From the NCBI RefSeq assembly GCF_020616155.1, contig NZ_CP085530.1, forward strand, positions 1,115,501-1,179,500: a DNA stretch of 64,000 nt. The letters run 5' to 3'. This stretch comes from Vogesella sp. XCS3. GTDB taxonomy: Bacteria; Pseudomonadota; Gammaproteobacteria; Burkholderiales; Chromobacteriaceae. The notes beneath the pieces are model-generated. The model made no database searches. It was not told where the DNA came from and saw nothing but the letters and a program-made list of their open reading frames with translations. The translations under genes and the position numbers were made by a program. Shown one piece after another: positions 1 through 9,947 of this stretch (positions within the stretch are counted from its first letter, which is position 1; every line of letters starts with the position of its first letter).

Positions 1-1405
1 TATGCGCCGAACGGGCAGCCTCGATCACCTCTTCCCGCGTGGCATCGGGCCGGCCATAAGCAATGTTGTAGTAGATGCTGTCGTTAAACAGCACCGTGTC
101 TTGCGGCACGATGCCGATATGCGCACGCAGGCTATCCTGGCTGAGCTCGCGAATATCGCTACCGTTAAAGCAGATCGCCCCGCTGCTGACATCGTAAAAA
201 CGGAACAGCAGGCGCGACAGCGTGGATTTGCCCGCACCGCTCGCTCCCACCACCGCCACGGTATGGCCGGCAGGAATATCAAAGCTGACGTCGTGCAAAA
301 TGGTGCGTTTGGCATCGTAGCCAAAGCCGACGCCATCAAAACGGATCGCCACATCGCGGCTAGCCAAGGGCTGAGCCGTCGGGCGGTCTGCCACCTCGGC
401 ACCCACATTCAGCAGTGTGAACATGCGCTCCATGTCGGCCAGCGAATGGCGGATTTCGCGGTAAACAAAGCCCAGAAAATGCAGCGGCGCCCACAGCTGG
501 GTAATAAAGGTGGCCACCAGCACCACATCCCCCACCGTCATTTCGCCCTGGTTAACCCCGCGTGCGGCCAACCACATGATCAGCGTCACACCGGTGGCAA
601 TGATCACGCCCTGCCCCGCGTTCAGGAACGATAGCGACACCTGGTTCTTGATGGCGGACTGCTCCCACGACGCCAGGTTGCCGTCGTAGCGGCGGGTTTC
701 GTAGCCCTCGTTGCCAAAGTACTTGACCGTTTCGTAGTTGATCAGCGCATCGATGGCCTTGCTGTTGGCCTTGGAATCCAGATCATTCATGCTGCGGCGA
801 AATACCGTGCGCCACTCGGTAATCACCAGGGTAAACACGATATAAATGGCAATGGTGGCAAAGGTCACCACGGCAAACCAGGCGTTATAGCGATGCAGCA
901 AAATGCCGATCACCAGGCCGATTTCCACCAGCGTGGGCAAAATGTTGAACACGGTAAAGTTCAGCAAAAAACCAATGCCCTTGGTACCGCGCTCGATATC
1001 GCGGCTCATGCCGCCCGTCTGGCGCTCCAGGTGAAAACGCAGGCTCAGGCGGAACAGGTGCGAAAACACCTCGCGCGCCACCGTGCGCACCGCCCCCTGC
1101 ACCACGCGGGCAAAAATGGCATCGCGCAGCTCGCCCAGCACGCTGGACAGCAAGCGCGCCAGGCCATAGCCGGCCAGCGCCAGCAGCGGCACCACCGCCA
1201 TGGTGGCCGGCAACGACAGCTGGTCCACGATATCTTTCAGGTACAGCGGCGTGGCAACACCCGCTACCTTGGCCGCAATCAGGCAAGCCAGCGCCAGCAG
1301 CACGCGCAGCTTGAAGCGCCACAGGTAGGGCAGCAGGGTCTTCAGGGTTTTCAGGTCGTTACGGTCGGTAGGCGGCGGGGTATTGCCGTGGGCAAAATGA
1401 CGCAT
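1..1405 (-). CDS. ATM1/MsbA-type ABC exporter (fused permease-ATPase), 3' end off window
   Basis: Half-transporter with an N-terminal six-helix exporter domain followed by an ATPase. The frame read from ATG 1405 begins MRHFAHGNTPPPTDRND and runs open to the window edge (about 468 codons; the family is about 600). The Walker A motif GASGAGKST lies near 220-245, followed by a Q-loop-like IVPQDTVLFND. The ABC signature and Walker B lie beyond base 1. The N-terminal part resembles the ATM1/AtmA group of metal- or glutathione-linked exporters more than the lipid A flippase, but subfamily is an inference. It acts in the inner membrane as a homodimer. apaG lies just upstream on the same strand. Confidence 0.85.
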   Translation of the reverse strand, partial: MRHFAHGNTPPPTDRNDLKTLKTLLPYLWRFKLRVLLALACLIAAKVAGVATPLYLKDIVDQLSLPATMAVVPLLALAGYGLARLLSSVLGELRDAIFARVVQGAVRTVAREVFSHLFRLSLRFHLERQTGGMSRDIERGTKGIGFLLNFTVFNILPTLVEIGLVIGILLHRYNAWFAVVTFATIAIYIVFTLVITEWRTVFRRSMNDLDSKANSKAIDALINYETVKYFGNEGYETRRYDGNLASWEQSAIKNQVSLSFLNAGQGVIIATGVTLIMWLAARGVNQGEMTVGDVVLVATFITQLWAPLHFLGFVYREIRHSLADMERMFTLLNVGAEVADRPTAQPLASRDVAIRFDGVGFGYDAKRTILHDVSFDIPAGHTVAVVGASGAGKSTLSRLLFRFYDVSSGAICFNGSDIRELSQDSLRAHIGIVPQDTVLFNDSIYYNIAYGRPDATREEVIEAARSAH

Positions 1406-1432
1406 GCAGGCTTTCGGTGAGGGCTGTGCCGC

Positions 1433-1810
1433 TTAATGCAGCACGCGCGGGGCGATCAGGTGAAATTCGGGAATCTCGGCGTCAAAGGCGTGGCCATCGT
1501 CAGCTTCCATCTGGTAGCTGCCGCGCATGGTGCCGTACGGGGTGGTCAGTGCCGAACCACTGGTATAGGTGTAGCTTTCGCCCGGCTGCAGGTGCGGGTG
1601 CTCGCCCACTACCCCCATACCACGCACCTCCTGTACCTTGCCATTGGCGTCGGTAATCACCCAGTGGCGTGACAGCAACCTGGCTGGCTGCTCGCCCGTG
1701 TTCTTGAGGGTAATGCGGTAAGCAAAGGCATAGCGGTCAGACTCCACGCTGGAATGCTGCGCCTGGTACATAACCTCGGCCGATACGGTGATATGGTATT
1801 TCTGGCTCAC
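1433..1810 (-). CDS. apaG: ApaG protein
   Basis: Small beta-sandwich (FN3-like) protein of 125 residues, the usual ApaG length. ApaG has been linked to Co2+/Mg2+ resistance in enterobacteria; its biochemical role is not settled. The start chosen is GTG 1810 (VSQKYHITVSAEV), with AAAGGA seven bases upstream. A further upstream start would add about 25 residues that do not look like the family. Conserved features include RHWVITDANGKVQEVRGMGVVGE, a glycine-rich loop typical of ApaG, and the SALTTPYGTMRGSY segment. It is divergent from rpe. Confidence 0.93.
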   Translation of the reverse strand: MSQKYHITVSAEVMYQAQHSSVESDRYAFAYRITLKNTGEQPARLLSRHWVITDANGKVQEVRGMGVVGEHPHLQPGESYTYTSGSALTTPYGTMRGSYQMEADDGHAFDAEIPEFHLIAPRVLH

Positions 1811-1947
1811 GATAAGTCCTTTGATGCGGGCGGCCAACTGCTGGCCACCATGGCGCGAAACGAGAGCTAATTGTACGACACGCATCGCACCAGCGGGGGC
1901 GATCGCTTACAATGGCGCCCATTTCCAGCCCTGCCCACGATACCGCC

Positions 1948-2634
1948 ATGAGCCAATTCCGTATTGCACCGTCCATCCTGTCTGCCGACTTTGCCCGCCT
2001 GGGCGAGGAAGTGCGCAATGTCATCGCCGCTGGTGCCGACATCATTCACTTCGACGTGATGGACAACCACTACGTACCCAACCTCACCATGGGCCCGATG
2101 TTCTGCGAAGCCATCCGCCCGCACAGCAGCGCCCCGATCGACGTGCACCTGATGGTAAAACCGGTAGACGCGCTGGCCGCCGCTTTTGCCAAAGCAGGGG
2201 CCGACATCATTACCTTCCACCCGGAAGGCTCCGAGCACATCGACCGTACGCTGGGCCTGATCAAGGAAGCCGGCTGTAAAGCCGGCCTGGTATTTAACCC
2301 TGCCACCCCGCTGAGCTACCTGGACCACGTGATGGACAAGATCGACATGGTGTTGATCATGTCAGTGAACCCCGGTTTTGGCGGCCAGAAGTTCATCCCG
2401 CACGCGCTGGAAAAAGTGCGCGCCGCGCGCCAGCGCATTGACGAATACACCGCCAAGCACGGCGGCGAGATCTGGCTGGAAGTGGACGGCGGCGTAAAAG
2501 TGGACAATATCGCCCAGATCGCCGCCGCCGGTGCCGACACCTTCGTGGCTGGCAGCGCCATCTACAACACGCCAGACTACAAAGCCACCATCGACGCCAT
2601 GCGCGCCGAGCTGGCCAAGGTTGGCCGCGCGTGA
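1948..2634 (+). CDS. rpe: ribulose-phosphate 3-epimerase
   Basis: Interconverts ribulose 5-phosphate and xylulose 5-phosphate in the pentose phosphate pathway; cytosolic TIM barrel. The protein is 228 residues from ATG 1948 ([15 protein letters not shown]), which matches the family start. An in-frame ATG at 1912 would add 12 non-conserved residues and overlaps a TACAAT that could be the -10 box. Metal and catalytic signatures are present: [12 protein letters not shown], the HLMV segment, [12 protein letters not shown], and the C-terminal EVDGGV with GAD..VAGSAIY for phosphate binding. Its stop overlaps the start of the next gene (GTGA), and gph and trpE follow further on, as in many proteobacteria. 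Confidence 0.96.
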   Translation: MSQFRIAPSILSADFARLGEEVRNVIAAGADIIHFDVMDNHYVPNLTMGPMFCEAIRPHSSAPIDVHLMVKPVDALAAAFAKAGADIITFHPEGSEHIDRTLGLIKEAGCKAGLVFNPATPLSYLDHVMDKIDMVLIMSVNPGFGGQKFIPHALEKVRAARQRIDEYTAKHGGEIWLEVDGGVKVDNIAQIAAAGADTFVAGSAIYNTPDYKATIDAMRAELAKVGRA

Positions 2635-3359
2635 ACGGCTACATCGTCACCGGCGCCTCGCGCGGGCTGGGCGCTGCACTGGTGGCACAGCTGCTGGCAA
2701 ACGGCGGCCGCGTAGTGGCCATTGCCCGTGACTGCAGCGCGCTGCCGGCGCACCCGCAGCTGGCCACCATCGACGCCGACCTGGCCGACAGCCACCTGCT
2801 GCCACTGCTGGCCGAGCGCGCGCTGGCGCAGCTGGGCAGCTGCAGCAGCCTGACGCTGATCAACAATGCCGGCACCGTGCAGCCTATCGCCAGCGTCGGC
2901 AGCTTTGCCGACGGCGTGGCCGAGCAGGCGCTGGCGCTGAACCTCACCGCCCCCATCGTACTGTGCAATGCCTTTGTGGCGCACAGTACCGGTTTTTCCG
3001 GGGTGCGCCGCGTGCTGAACATCTCGTCGGGCGCTGCGGCCAACCCCTACCCTGGCTGGGCGGTGTACTGCGCCAGCAAGGCCGGGCTGGACCACTTCAC
3101 CCGCACCCTGGCACTAGAGCAGCAGGCTGCGGCCAACCCGGTGTTAGCGGTGTCGCTGTACCCCGGCGTAGTGGATACCGGCATGCAGGGCGAGATCCGC
3201 GCCGCCGACCCGGCGCACTTCCCCAACCTGCCGCGTTTTACCGCGCTAAAGGCCGAAGGGCAGCTGACCCAGCCTGCCGACTGCGCCGCCGCCATCTGCC
3301 GCCACCTGCATGGCAGCAGCTTCGGCCAGCAGGCTGTTGCGGATATCCGGCTACTATAA
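2631..3359 (+). CDS. short-chain dehydrogenase/reductase
   Basis: NAD(P)-dependent SDR of 242 residues. It has the Rossmann motif TGASRGLG near the N-terminus, NNAG near residue 80, a serine in the LNISSGAA strand, and the catalytic YxxxK as YCASK. The arrangement resembles benzil reductase / sepiapterin reductase-like SDRs of the YueD type, but the substrate cannot be read from sequence. It starts at GTG 2631, overlapping rpe by four bases, so the two are probably translationally coupled. A bidirectional terminator follows directly. Confidence 0.85.
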   Translation: MNGYIVTGASRGLGAALVAQLLANGGRVVAIARDCSALPAHPQLATIDADLADSHLLPLLAERALAQLGSCSSLTLINNAGTVQPIASVGSFADGVAEQALALNLTAPIVLCNAFVAHSTGFSGVRRVLNISSGAAANPYPGWAVYCASKAGLDHFTRTLALEQQAAANPVLAVSLYPGVVDTGMQGEIRAADPAHFPNLPRFTALKAEGQLTQPADCAAAICRHLHGSSFGQQAVADIRLL

Positions 3360-3376
3360 GCAGCTTGCACGCGCAC

Positions 3377-3405
3377 AAAAAAAGCCGCTCATCGAGCGGC
3401 TTTTT
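3377..3405. terminator. bidirectional rho-independent terminator
   Basis: Stem GCCGCTC/GAGCGGC with a three-base loop, flanked by A7 on the left and T5 on the right. It separates the rpe-SDR unit (+) from the lipoprotein gene (-) that converges on it. Confidence 0.9.
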
Positions 3406-3420
3406 CGCACCTGTAGCGGC

Positions 3421-4548
3421 TTAGTTCGGCTTTTTAGCCTTTGGTTTGCGTGGCTTGGCTTTTGTCTTGGCTTTAGGCGCCAGTGGCGCAGCTTCAGCTG
3501 GCGCGGCTGCCTCTGCAGCATCTACTTCTGGCTCGGCAGATTCGACAGACTCTTCATCCTCACCTTTGCCAGTAACACGGGAAAACCACGACGGCGCCTT
3601 GAGCTCGTCCAGCGTCAGCACGTTGGCCGCAGTCGGCAGCACGGTAAATACAGGCTGGCCGTGGTTGCGCATGGCCATCTGCGTACGCAGGGTTACGCTG
3701 AAACCCTTGAGCTTGGGCGCGCGCAAGGTACGCTGCTCTTCCATGGCCAGCAGCTTGGCACGGCTATCGACCAGCAGCTCGGTCTGGCTTTCGGAAGCCA
3801 TTTCACCTTGTGTCTTGGCGACCTCTTCGGCCAGCTTGTCGGCAAATGCCTGTACTTCTTTGCTGGCGCTGTAGCGCTTCACACGGGCGGCCACTTCTTG
3901 CAGCATGACGCGGCCCAGCTGCGCTTCGGCGGCCGGGTCCAGCGTGAGGCGGATACGGTAGCTGGCGCCTTTCTGGCGGTCGCTATCGCTTAGCGGCTGG
4001 AAGGTGAAGGCTTTCTTGTCTACCGCCGAGTAAGCCGCACCGATAATCAGCGGCAGGTCGCGCATCACGGCATCCACCGGGATATCCGCCACCTTGTCTT
4101 GCGGCGCGTTGAGTTTCAGCAGCTTGCCGTGCAGCTGCGGCAGGGCCAGGTCCAGCGCCGAGGCATCTACCCAGGCGGTCAGGGTATTGAGCTGGAACAA
4201 CATGGGGACACGCACCCAGCTTTCCACATTGGGCCGCGCAAAGCGGAAGGTTGGCACCAGCTCGATGCGGCTGGCTGGCATGTCTACCGCACCGCGCATA
4301 TCGAAGCTGAACGAACGCGCCACGTCCTTCACCAGATCCGGGTTAGCCAGGCTACCGAGCTCTGCCGGAATATCCAGGTCGCTGATGCGCAGGCTGCCGT
4401 CAAAGTTATAACGGGCATCCAGGCTGCTTTGCTGCAGCGTGTAGATAGCCGCGTCGTCTGCGGTCTTGTTGGCCAGCGGGGACGTGGCACAGCCGGCCAG
4501 CGCCAGGCTAGCCGCCAGCGGCAGGGCGATTCGGGTAATAACAGGCAT
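3421..4548 (-). CDS. DUF1439-type lipoprotein with basic C-terminal tail
   Basis: Predicted lipoprotein of 375 residues. It starts at ATG 4548 (MPVITRIALPLAASLALAGC) behind GGGAGAG; the lipobox LALAGC puts the lipidated cysteine at residue 20. The body (NFDGSLRISDLDIPAEL..., repeated amphipathic strands) resembles the DUF1439 lipid-binding-like family of periplasmic lipoproteins. Function is unknown. The last 60 residues turn acidic and Ala/Pro-rich, then strongly basic (KAKTKAKPRKPKAKK). Such a tail could bind an anionic surface, but this is speculation. The open frame upstream of ATG 4548 is antisense to gph and is not counted. Confidence 0.75.
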   Translation of the reverse strand: MPVITRIALPLAASLALAGCATSPLANKTADDAAIYTLQQSSLDARYNFDGSLRISDLDIPAELGSLANPDLVKDVARSFSFDMRGAVDMPASRIELVPTFRFARPNVESWVRVPMLFQLNTLTAWVDASALDLALPQLHGKLLKLNAPQDKVADIPVDAVMRDLPLIIGAAYSAVDKKAFTFQPLSDSDRQKGASYRIRLTLDPAAEAQLGRVMLQEVAARVKRYSASKEVQAFADKLAEEVAKTQGEMASESQTELLVDSRAKLLAMEEQRTLRAPKLKGFSVTLRTQMAMRNHGQPVFTVLPTAANVLTLDELKAPSWFSRVTGKGEDEESVESAEPEVDAAEAAAPAEAAPLAPKAKTKAKPRKPKAKKPN

Positions 4549-4719
4549 GACACTCTCCCGGGCAGCCAGCGCCGCCCTTGCTGCAGCCGCGCACGCCAAG
4601 CCGCGCGACTCATGACAAAAGAAAGTGCGCATCATAAAGAAGCCACCGCGCGGGCACAAGGCGCAATGGCAGCCATCCTGTACAATGCCGGCTGTTCCTA
4701 TTGCCACTGCTGCACTGCC

Positions 4720-5415
4720 ATGAACCTGAAACACATCAAAGCCATTGCCTTCGACCTGGACGGCACCCTGGTGGACTCCATCGCCGACCTGGCCGCCAGC
4801 GCCAACGCCATGCGCCAGGCGCTGGGCCTGCCACCGCTGGACGCCGAGCGCATCAAAACCCACGTGGGCGACGGCGTCGCCAGCCTGGTGCACCGCGCCA
4901 TCACCGACGACAAAGACGGCCAGGCCGACGAAGCCTTGTGGGCACAGGGTTTTACGCAATTTATCCAGCACTACCGCGCCAACCTTACCACCCACACCCG
5001 CATGTACCCCGGCGTGGCCGAAAGCCTGAACCTGCTGCGCAGCCTGGAGTTGCCGCTGGTAGTGATTACCAACAAATCGCACCGCCTGGCCGCGCCGCTG
5101 CTGGCCGAGCTGGGCATCGACAGCGCCTTCAGCATGATTCTGGGTGGCGACAGCCTGCCGGAGAAAAAGCCGTCGGCGCTGCCGCTGCTGCACGCTGCTG
5201 CCGTGCTGAACGTCAAACCGCAGGAAATGATCATGGTGGGCGACTCGGAAAACGACATCCTGTGCGCCAACAAGGCCGGCGCGCTGGCCGTGGCCGTCAG
5301 CTATGGTTACCGCGATGCGGCCACGCTGGGTGCCGACCTGGTGGTAGACAGCCTGGTCGACCTGTTTGCCCTGCTGAAAAAATCGGCCGACCCGCACGCC
5401 AACGTGCGCATGTAA
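4720..5415 (+). CDS. gph: phosphoglycolate phosphatase (HAD family)
   Basis: Hydrolyses 2-phosphoglycolate, a salvage product of DNA repair and oxygenation reactions. The protein is 231 residues from ATG 4720 (MNLKHIKAIAFDLDGTLVDS). HAD motif I is DLDGTLVDS, motif II is VVITNKS, the motif III lysine is in EKKPSALPLL, and motif IV is MVGDSENDI. The helical cap after motif I is the Gph type. A TACAAT sequence 34 bases upstream may be the -10 box, but the -35 is weak. It lies directly upstream of trpE, a common arrangement in beta- and gammaproteobacteria. Confidence 0.93.
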   Translation: MNLKHIKAIAFDLDGTLVDSIADLAASANAMRQALGLPPLDAERIKTHVGDGVASLVHRAITDDKDGQADEALWAQGFTQFIQHYRANLTTHTRMYPGVAESLNLLRSLELPLVVITNKSHRLAAPLLAELGIDSAFSMILGGDSLPEKKPSALPLLHAAAVLNVKPQEMIMVGDSENDILCANKAGALAVAVSYGYRDAATLGADLVVDSLVDLFALLKKSADPHANVRM

Positions 5416-5503
5416 TGCTGCAGCGCCGCGCCGCCTGTACGGCGGCCGGCTTTTGCGACACAATAGCCCTGCATACCCAACCAACAGACAGCCTGCTTAC
5501 ATC

Positions 5504-5548
5504 ATGAAATTCCTGCCCAATCGTGCCAGCTGGCGATGGCAATGCTAG
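5504..5548 (+). CDS. candidate trp leader peptide
   Basis: A 14-codon ORF in the gph-trpE gap, reading [14 protein letters not shown] and stopping 52 bases before trpE. Two of its last five codons are TGG, which is rare by chance and typical of attenuation leader peptides in front of trpE. No convincing GC-rich terminator with a T-run follows it, so the control could be of another kind or the ORF could be accidental. Confidence 0.45.
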   Translation: MKFLPNRASWRWQC

Positions 5549-5600
5549 CCCTACCCTCGCCGCCCTCCTCAAGACCGCACTGACACCATTGGACACTAGC

Positions 5601-7064
5601 ATGACACCGCAAGCCTTCAACGAGCTGGCCCAGGCCGGCTACAACCGCATCCCCGTTACCCTCGAACTGTTCGCCGACCTGGACACCCCGCTATCGGTGT
5701 ACCTGAAGCTGGCCAACCAGCCCTACTCCTACCTGCTGGAATCGGTGGTAGGTGGCGAGCGCTCCGGCCGCTACTCGTTTATCGGCCTGCCGGCCACCAC
5801 CCGCATCCGCGTGCAAGGCCACAGCGTGCAGGTGGAGTACGGCGACAAAGTCATCGAACGCTACGAGGGCAACCCGCTGACCTTTATCGAAGAGTTCAGC
5901 CAGCGCTTCAACACCCCGCCTATCGACGGCCTGCCGCGTTTCACCGGCGGCCTGGTGGGCTACTTTGGCTACGATACCGTGCGCTATGTCGAGCGCCGCC
6001 TAGCCGACATGCAAAAGCCCGACCCGGTGGGTACGCCGGACATCCTGCTGATGCTGTCCGAAGAGCTGGCGGTGGTAGACAACCTGTCCGGCAAACTGTA
6101 CCTGGTGGTCTACGCCGACCCGGCTGTACCCAACGCCTTGCCCAAGGCCAACGCCCGCCTGGCGCAGCTGCGCGCCCGCCTGCGCGACAACGTGGCCATC
6201 CCGCTGTCGCTGCCGTCCACCGCCACCACCGCACAAAGCGAATACGGCGAAGAGGCGTTCAAGCGCGACGTGGCCAACGCCAAAAACTACATACTGGACG
6301 GCGACATCATGCAAGTGGTGCTGGCCCAGCGCATGAGCATGCCGTTTACCGACTCGCCGCTATCGCTGTACCGCGCGCTGCGCAGCCTGAACCCGTCGCC
6401 CTATATGTTCTTCTACCACTTTGACGACTTCCACGTGGTAGGCGCCTCGCCGGAAATCCTGGTGCGCCGCGAAAACGATACCGTCACCGTGCGCCCCATC
6501 GCCGGCACCCGCCCGCGCGGCAAGACCCGTGACGAGGATCAGGCGCTGGCGGAAGACCTGCTGGCCGACCCGAAAGAAATCGCGGAACACGTGATGCTGA
6601 TGGACCTGGGCCGCAACGACGTTGGCCGCGTAGCCGACACCGGCAGCGTGAAGATTACCGACAATATGGTGATCGAGCGCTACTCGCACGTGATGCACAT
6701 CGTGTCCAGCGTGGAAGGCACGGTAAAGCCGGATGTCTCCAATATCGACATCCTGAAAGCCACCTTCCCGGCCGGCACCCTGTCCGGCGCGCCCAAAGTA
6801 CGCGCCATGGAAATCATCGACGAGTTCGAGCCCACCAAGCGCGGCGTGTACGGTGGCGCCGTCGGCTACCTGGGCTTTACCGGCGACATGGACCTGGCCA
6901 TTGCCATCCGTACCGCCGTGATCAAGAACGAGGTGCTATACGTACAGTCCGGCGCCGGCGTGGTAGCCGACTCGGTACCGCAGTCGGAATGGGAAGAAAC
7001 CCAGAACAAGGCCCGCGCCGTGGTGCGCGCCGCCCAGCTGGTGCAAAGCGGCCTGGACGCCTGA
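5601..7064 (+). CDS. trpE: anthranilate synthase component I
   Basis: Converts chorismate to anthranilate, using ammonia supplied by TrpG; first step of tryptophan synthesis. The protein is 487 residues from ATG 5601 ([19 protein letters not shown]). The N-terminal region carries the tryptophan feedback site (the LLES segment near residue 50). The C-terminal chorismate-binding domain has [16 protein letters not shown], the metal-site EH of [15 protein letters not shown], and [15 protein letters not shown]...[11 protein letters not shown] start at 5523 would overlap the candidate leader peptide. trpG is not in the window, and a terminator follows, so trpE appears to be transcribed separately from it. 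Confidence 0.96.
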   Translation: MTPQAFNELAQAGYNRIPVTLELFADLDTPLSVYLKLANQPYSYLLESVVGGERSGRYSFIGLPATTRIRVQGHSVQVEYGDKVIERYEGNPLTFIEEFSQRFNTPPIDGLPRFTGGLVGYFGYDTVRYVERRLADMQKPDPVGTPDILLMLSEELAVVDNLSGKLYLVVYADPAVPNALPKANARLAQLRARLRDNVAIPLSLPSTATTAQSEYGEEAFKRDVANAKNYILDGDIMQVVLAQRMSMPFTDSPLSLYRALRSLNPSPYMFFYHFDDFHVVGASPEILVRRENDTVTVRPIAGTRPRGKTRDEDQALAEDLLADPKEIAEHVMLMDLGRNDVGRVADTGSVKITDNMVIERYSHVMHIVSSVEGTVKPDVSNIDILKATFPAGTLSGAPKVRAMEIIDEFEPTKRGVYGGAVGYLGFTGDMDLAIAIRTAVIKNEVLYVQSGAGVVADSVPQSEWEETQNKARAVVRAAQLVQSGLDA

Positions 7065-7093
7065 GTACCCCGCGCTGCGGCCAACCCTGCCAC

Positions 7094-7115
7094 GCCCGCC
7101 TCTGGCGGGCTTTTT
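7094..7115 (+). terminator. trpE terminator
   Basis: GCCCGCC, three-base loop, GGCGGGC, then T5. It sits 30 bases after the trpE stop and just before the end of the converging GGDEF-EAL gene. Confidence 0.88.
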
Positions 7116-7127
7116 CATGCCGACAGC

Positions 7128-9947
7128 CTAGCCGGCTACCGTTTGCTCGCGCTGCTGCAGCCAGGCCAGCAACTGCTCTGGCGCCATGGGCCTGCCGTAG
7201 AAAAAGCCTTGCACTTCGTCACAGCGCAGCGCGCGCAGCGCGCGCAGCTGGGCCAGCTGGCTGGCGGTTTCCACCCCTTCGGCAATGGTGACAAAGCCCA
7301 GCGAGCGCGACAGGCTGATGATGGCTTCGATAATGGCCGCACCACGCGGGTCTTTATCCAGGTCGAGGATAAAGCTGCGGTCTATCTTGAGCCGGTCGAT
7401 GGGGAAGCGGCGCAGGTAGTTCAGCGAAGAATAGCCGGTGCCGAAGTCATCTATCGACAAGCGCACGCCCAGCGCATGCAGGCGCTCCATCACCAGCAAG
7501 GCATCGTCGGGGCTGTCCAGTACCACGCTCTCGGTCAGCTCCAGCTCCAGGCAGCCCGGGGCCACACCGGCGTCGGCCAGGTACTGCGCCGCCTGCTGCA
7601 CCAGCCCGGGCTGGCGGAACTGCAGCGCCGACAAGTTGACGGCCACCTGCGGTACCGCCACCCCGGCGGCGTGCCATGCGGCCAACTGGCGGATGGCTTC
7701 GCACATCACCCATGCGCCTAGCGGCACAATCAAGCCGCTTTCCTCGGCCAGCGGGATGAACTCGCCCGGCGACACCATGCCCAGCGTGGGGTGCTGCCAG
7801 CGCACCAGCGCCTCCACCCCCACCAGCTGGCCATCCAGCGTGCACTGCGGCTGGTAGTGCAAGAGCAGCTGTTGGTTGTCCAGTGCGCTGCGCAGGTCGG
7901 ACTCCAGCTTGAGCCGGCTGATGGTGCGCTGCTGCATGTGCTGGGCAAAGAAACGGAAGGTATTGCGCCCCTCATCCTTGGCGCGGTACATGGCAGCGTC
8001 GGCACAGCGCAGCAGCGCCTCCAGCGTATCGCCATCGGTAGGCGCCATGGCAATGCCGATGGAGGGCGTGACCACCATATCGTAGCCGGCAATCCGGTAC
8101 GGTTGCCCCAGGGTGTGCAGCACGCGCTCGGCCCAGTGCGCGGCCTCCGGCCCGGTGGTTTCCGGCAGTAGCACGATGAACTCGTCGCCGCCCAGGCGCG
8201 ACAGCGTATCGCGCTCGCGCACGCAGCTGGCCAGCCTGCGGCCAACCTCCAGCAGCAGCTGGTCGCCTATGCTGTGGCCCAGGGTATCGTTGATGTTCTT
8301 GAAACGGTCCAGGTCGATAAACATCAACGCCAGCGTGGTGCCATGGCTGCGCATACCCGCCAGCGCCAGGCCGGCGTGGTCGCTCAGCAGGGCACGGTTG
8401 GCCAGGCCGGTCAGGCTGTCGTAATAGGCCAGGCGGCGAATATAGGCTTCCGACTCTTTCTGGCTGCTGATATCGCTGAAAACACTGATGTAATGGCTGA
8501 TCTGGCCGTCTTCGCCACGCACGCTGGAAATGGACTGCCACTCGGGAAACACGCTGCCATCCTTGCGCCGGTTCCAGATCTCGCCCTGCCAGTAGCCGTG
8601 TGCATCGATGTCTTGCCACATGCGCTGATAGAACGCGTCGTCTTGCCGGCCAGATGACAGCAGGCTGGGGCGCAAGCCGCGTACATCGTCCAGGCTGTAG
8701 CCGGTAATGCGTGTAAACGCCGAATTCACCTCGACGATGCGCTGCTGGCCGTCGGTAATGAAAATGCCGTTGTGCGTGGCGGCCATTACCCTTGCCCACA
8801 AGGCCAGCGCCTCTTCATCGCGGCGGCGCTGGGTGATATCGCGCGACACCATGATGCAGGTTTCGCTACCGTTGGCCGCTACCTTGCGTGCCGCCGACAG
8901 CCCGAACAGATGCGGGCCATCGGGCAAGGCCAGGATGATTTGCTTGCCTACCGACTCACCGTGACACAGCGCCTCGACAATCACGCTTTGTATGATGGCC
9001 GCCTGCGCCGCCGGCATCGCCTCGTGCACGTGCTTGCCCAGCAGGTATTCGCGCGGTGACACCAGCTTGTCGCTGGCGGTATGCGACCACACTTGCAGGT
9101 AGCGCCCGTCGGCGCTCAGTTCAAACAGCAGGTCGGGAATGGCCTGCAACAGCGCCTGCTGCTCTTTGGCCAGGTTGCTGGCGCTGCGCTCGCGTTCGGC
9201 CAGCTCGCCCAGGGTGTGCTGCAGCTGCCGCTGCATGGTATTGAAGGCTTCGCACACGGCCCGGGTTTCGCTCAGGCCCTGCAAGGGCAGCGTTGGGGCG
9301 TGGCCCAGCTGCGCCAGCTGCAAGGCTGCCGCCTGCAAGTTGGCCAGCGGGCGGGCCACGTACAGCCACACCAGCAAATACAACACCAGCAACAGGCAAC
9401 ACAACATGACGCAGGGCAGTACAAAGCTTTGCTGCAGCTTGCTGCGCTCCAAGGCCAGCTGCGGCCCCAGGTCGTAGGCCAATAACACCAGGCCTTTGCG
9501 GGCACCACGCAGCTCTTGCTCTTCCTGGTCCGGCACCGAAACCGCCAGATACAGGTATTGCTTGTCGTAATCGGGGTGCAGAACGGCCAGGCTATGCTGC
9601 CAGGCCTGTTGTAGTAGCCCGGCAGGCAAGCCCGGCAGGGTATCGATGCTGCGGCCAACGTCCTGCTGCTTCATCGCATGCGCGATCAGCCCACGGCTAT
9701 TGGCCACCACGGCTTGCGCCAGGCGGGCATCGGTAGCCAGCAACATCAGTTCTTCGTTGATGCGCAGCGGGCCGGACAAGGCCAGCTCCTGCAGCAGGTG
9801 GTAGGCGTCTTTCTGTGCCACCAGGCTGACATCGCGGAAAGCTTGCTGCCTGCGCCCTTCCTCGGCCACACCGTAGGCACCGGCCATGGTAAGCAGCAGG
9901 AAGAACAGCACCACCATGGGCAGCAGGGTTTTCAGGGAGAACCGCAT
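7128..9947 (-). CDS. membrane PAS-GGDEF-EAL cyclic-di-GMP enzyme
   Basis: A 939-residue inner-membrane signalling protein. There is a transmembrane helix at about 7-27, a periplasmic region of about 150 residues, a second helix near 180-200 (VMLCCLLLVLYLLVWLYV) and a HAMP-like linker. Two PAS domains follow (the second near 385-500, with a PAC segment), then GGDEF (RLGGDEF near 586) and EAL (EALVRW near 712, DDFGTGYSS near 836). Both catalytic motifs look intact, so it could make or degrade c-di-GMP. Its start overlaps the stop of the upstream NMT1-like lipoprotein gene (TAATG). This suggests that the lipoprotein delivers a ligand signal to its periplasmic domain (inference). Confidence 0.92.
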   Translation of the reverse strand: MRFSLKTLLPMVVLFFLLLTMAGAYGVAEEGRRQQAFRDVSLVAQKDAYHLLQELALSGPLRINEELMLLATDARLAQAVVANSRGLIAHAMKQQDVGRSIDTLPGLPAGLLQQAWQHSLAVLHPDYDKQYLYLAVSVPDQEEQELRGARKGLVLLAYDLGPQLALERSKLQQSFVLPCVMLCCLLLVLYLLVWLYVARPLANLQAAALQLAQLGHAPTLPLQGLSETRAVCEAFNTMQRQLQHTLGELAERERSASNLAKEQQALLQAIPDLLFELSADGRYLQVWSHTASDKLVSPREYLLGKHVHEAMPAAQAAIIQSVIVEALCHGESVGKQIILALPDGPHLFGLSAARKVAANGSETCIMVSRDITQRRRDEEALALWARVMAATHNGIFITDGQQRIVEVNSAFTRITGYSLDDVRGLRPSLLSSGRQDDAFYQRMWQDIDAHGYWQGEIWNRRKDGSVFPEWQSISSVRGEDGQISHYISVFSDISSQKESEAYIRRLAYYDSLTGLANRALLSDHAGLALAGMRSHGTTLALMFIDLDRFKNINDTLGHSIGDQLLLEVGRRLASCVRERDTLSRLGGDEFIVLLPETTGPEAAHWAERVLHTLGQPYRIAGYDMVVTPSIGIAMAPTDGDTLEALLRCADAAMYRAKDEGRNTFRFFAQHMQQRTISRLKLESDLRSALDNQQLLLHYQPQCTLDGQLVGVEALVRWQHPTLGMVSPGEFIPLAEESGLIVPLGAWVMCEAIRQLAAWHAAGVAVPQVAVNLSALQFRQPGLVQQAAQYLADAGVAPGCLELELTESVVLDSPDDALLVMERLHALGVRLSIDDFGTGYSSLNYLRRFPIDRLKIDRSFILDLDKDPRGAAIIEAIISLSRSLGFVTIAEGVETASQLAQLRALRALRCDEVQGFFYGRPMAPEQLLAWLQQREQTVAG

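Noticed and set aside
1871..1913. rpe promoter with TACAAT as -10
   Set aside because: The -10 is good but there is no acceptable -35 at 16-18 bases, so it was not listed as a feature.
4549..5484. N-terminal extension of the DUF1439 lipoprotein frame
   Set aside because: It runs antisense across gph and places a signal peptide and lipobox in the middle of the protein. The ATG at 4548 with its ribosome-binding site is the real start.
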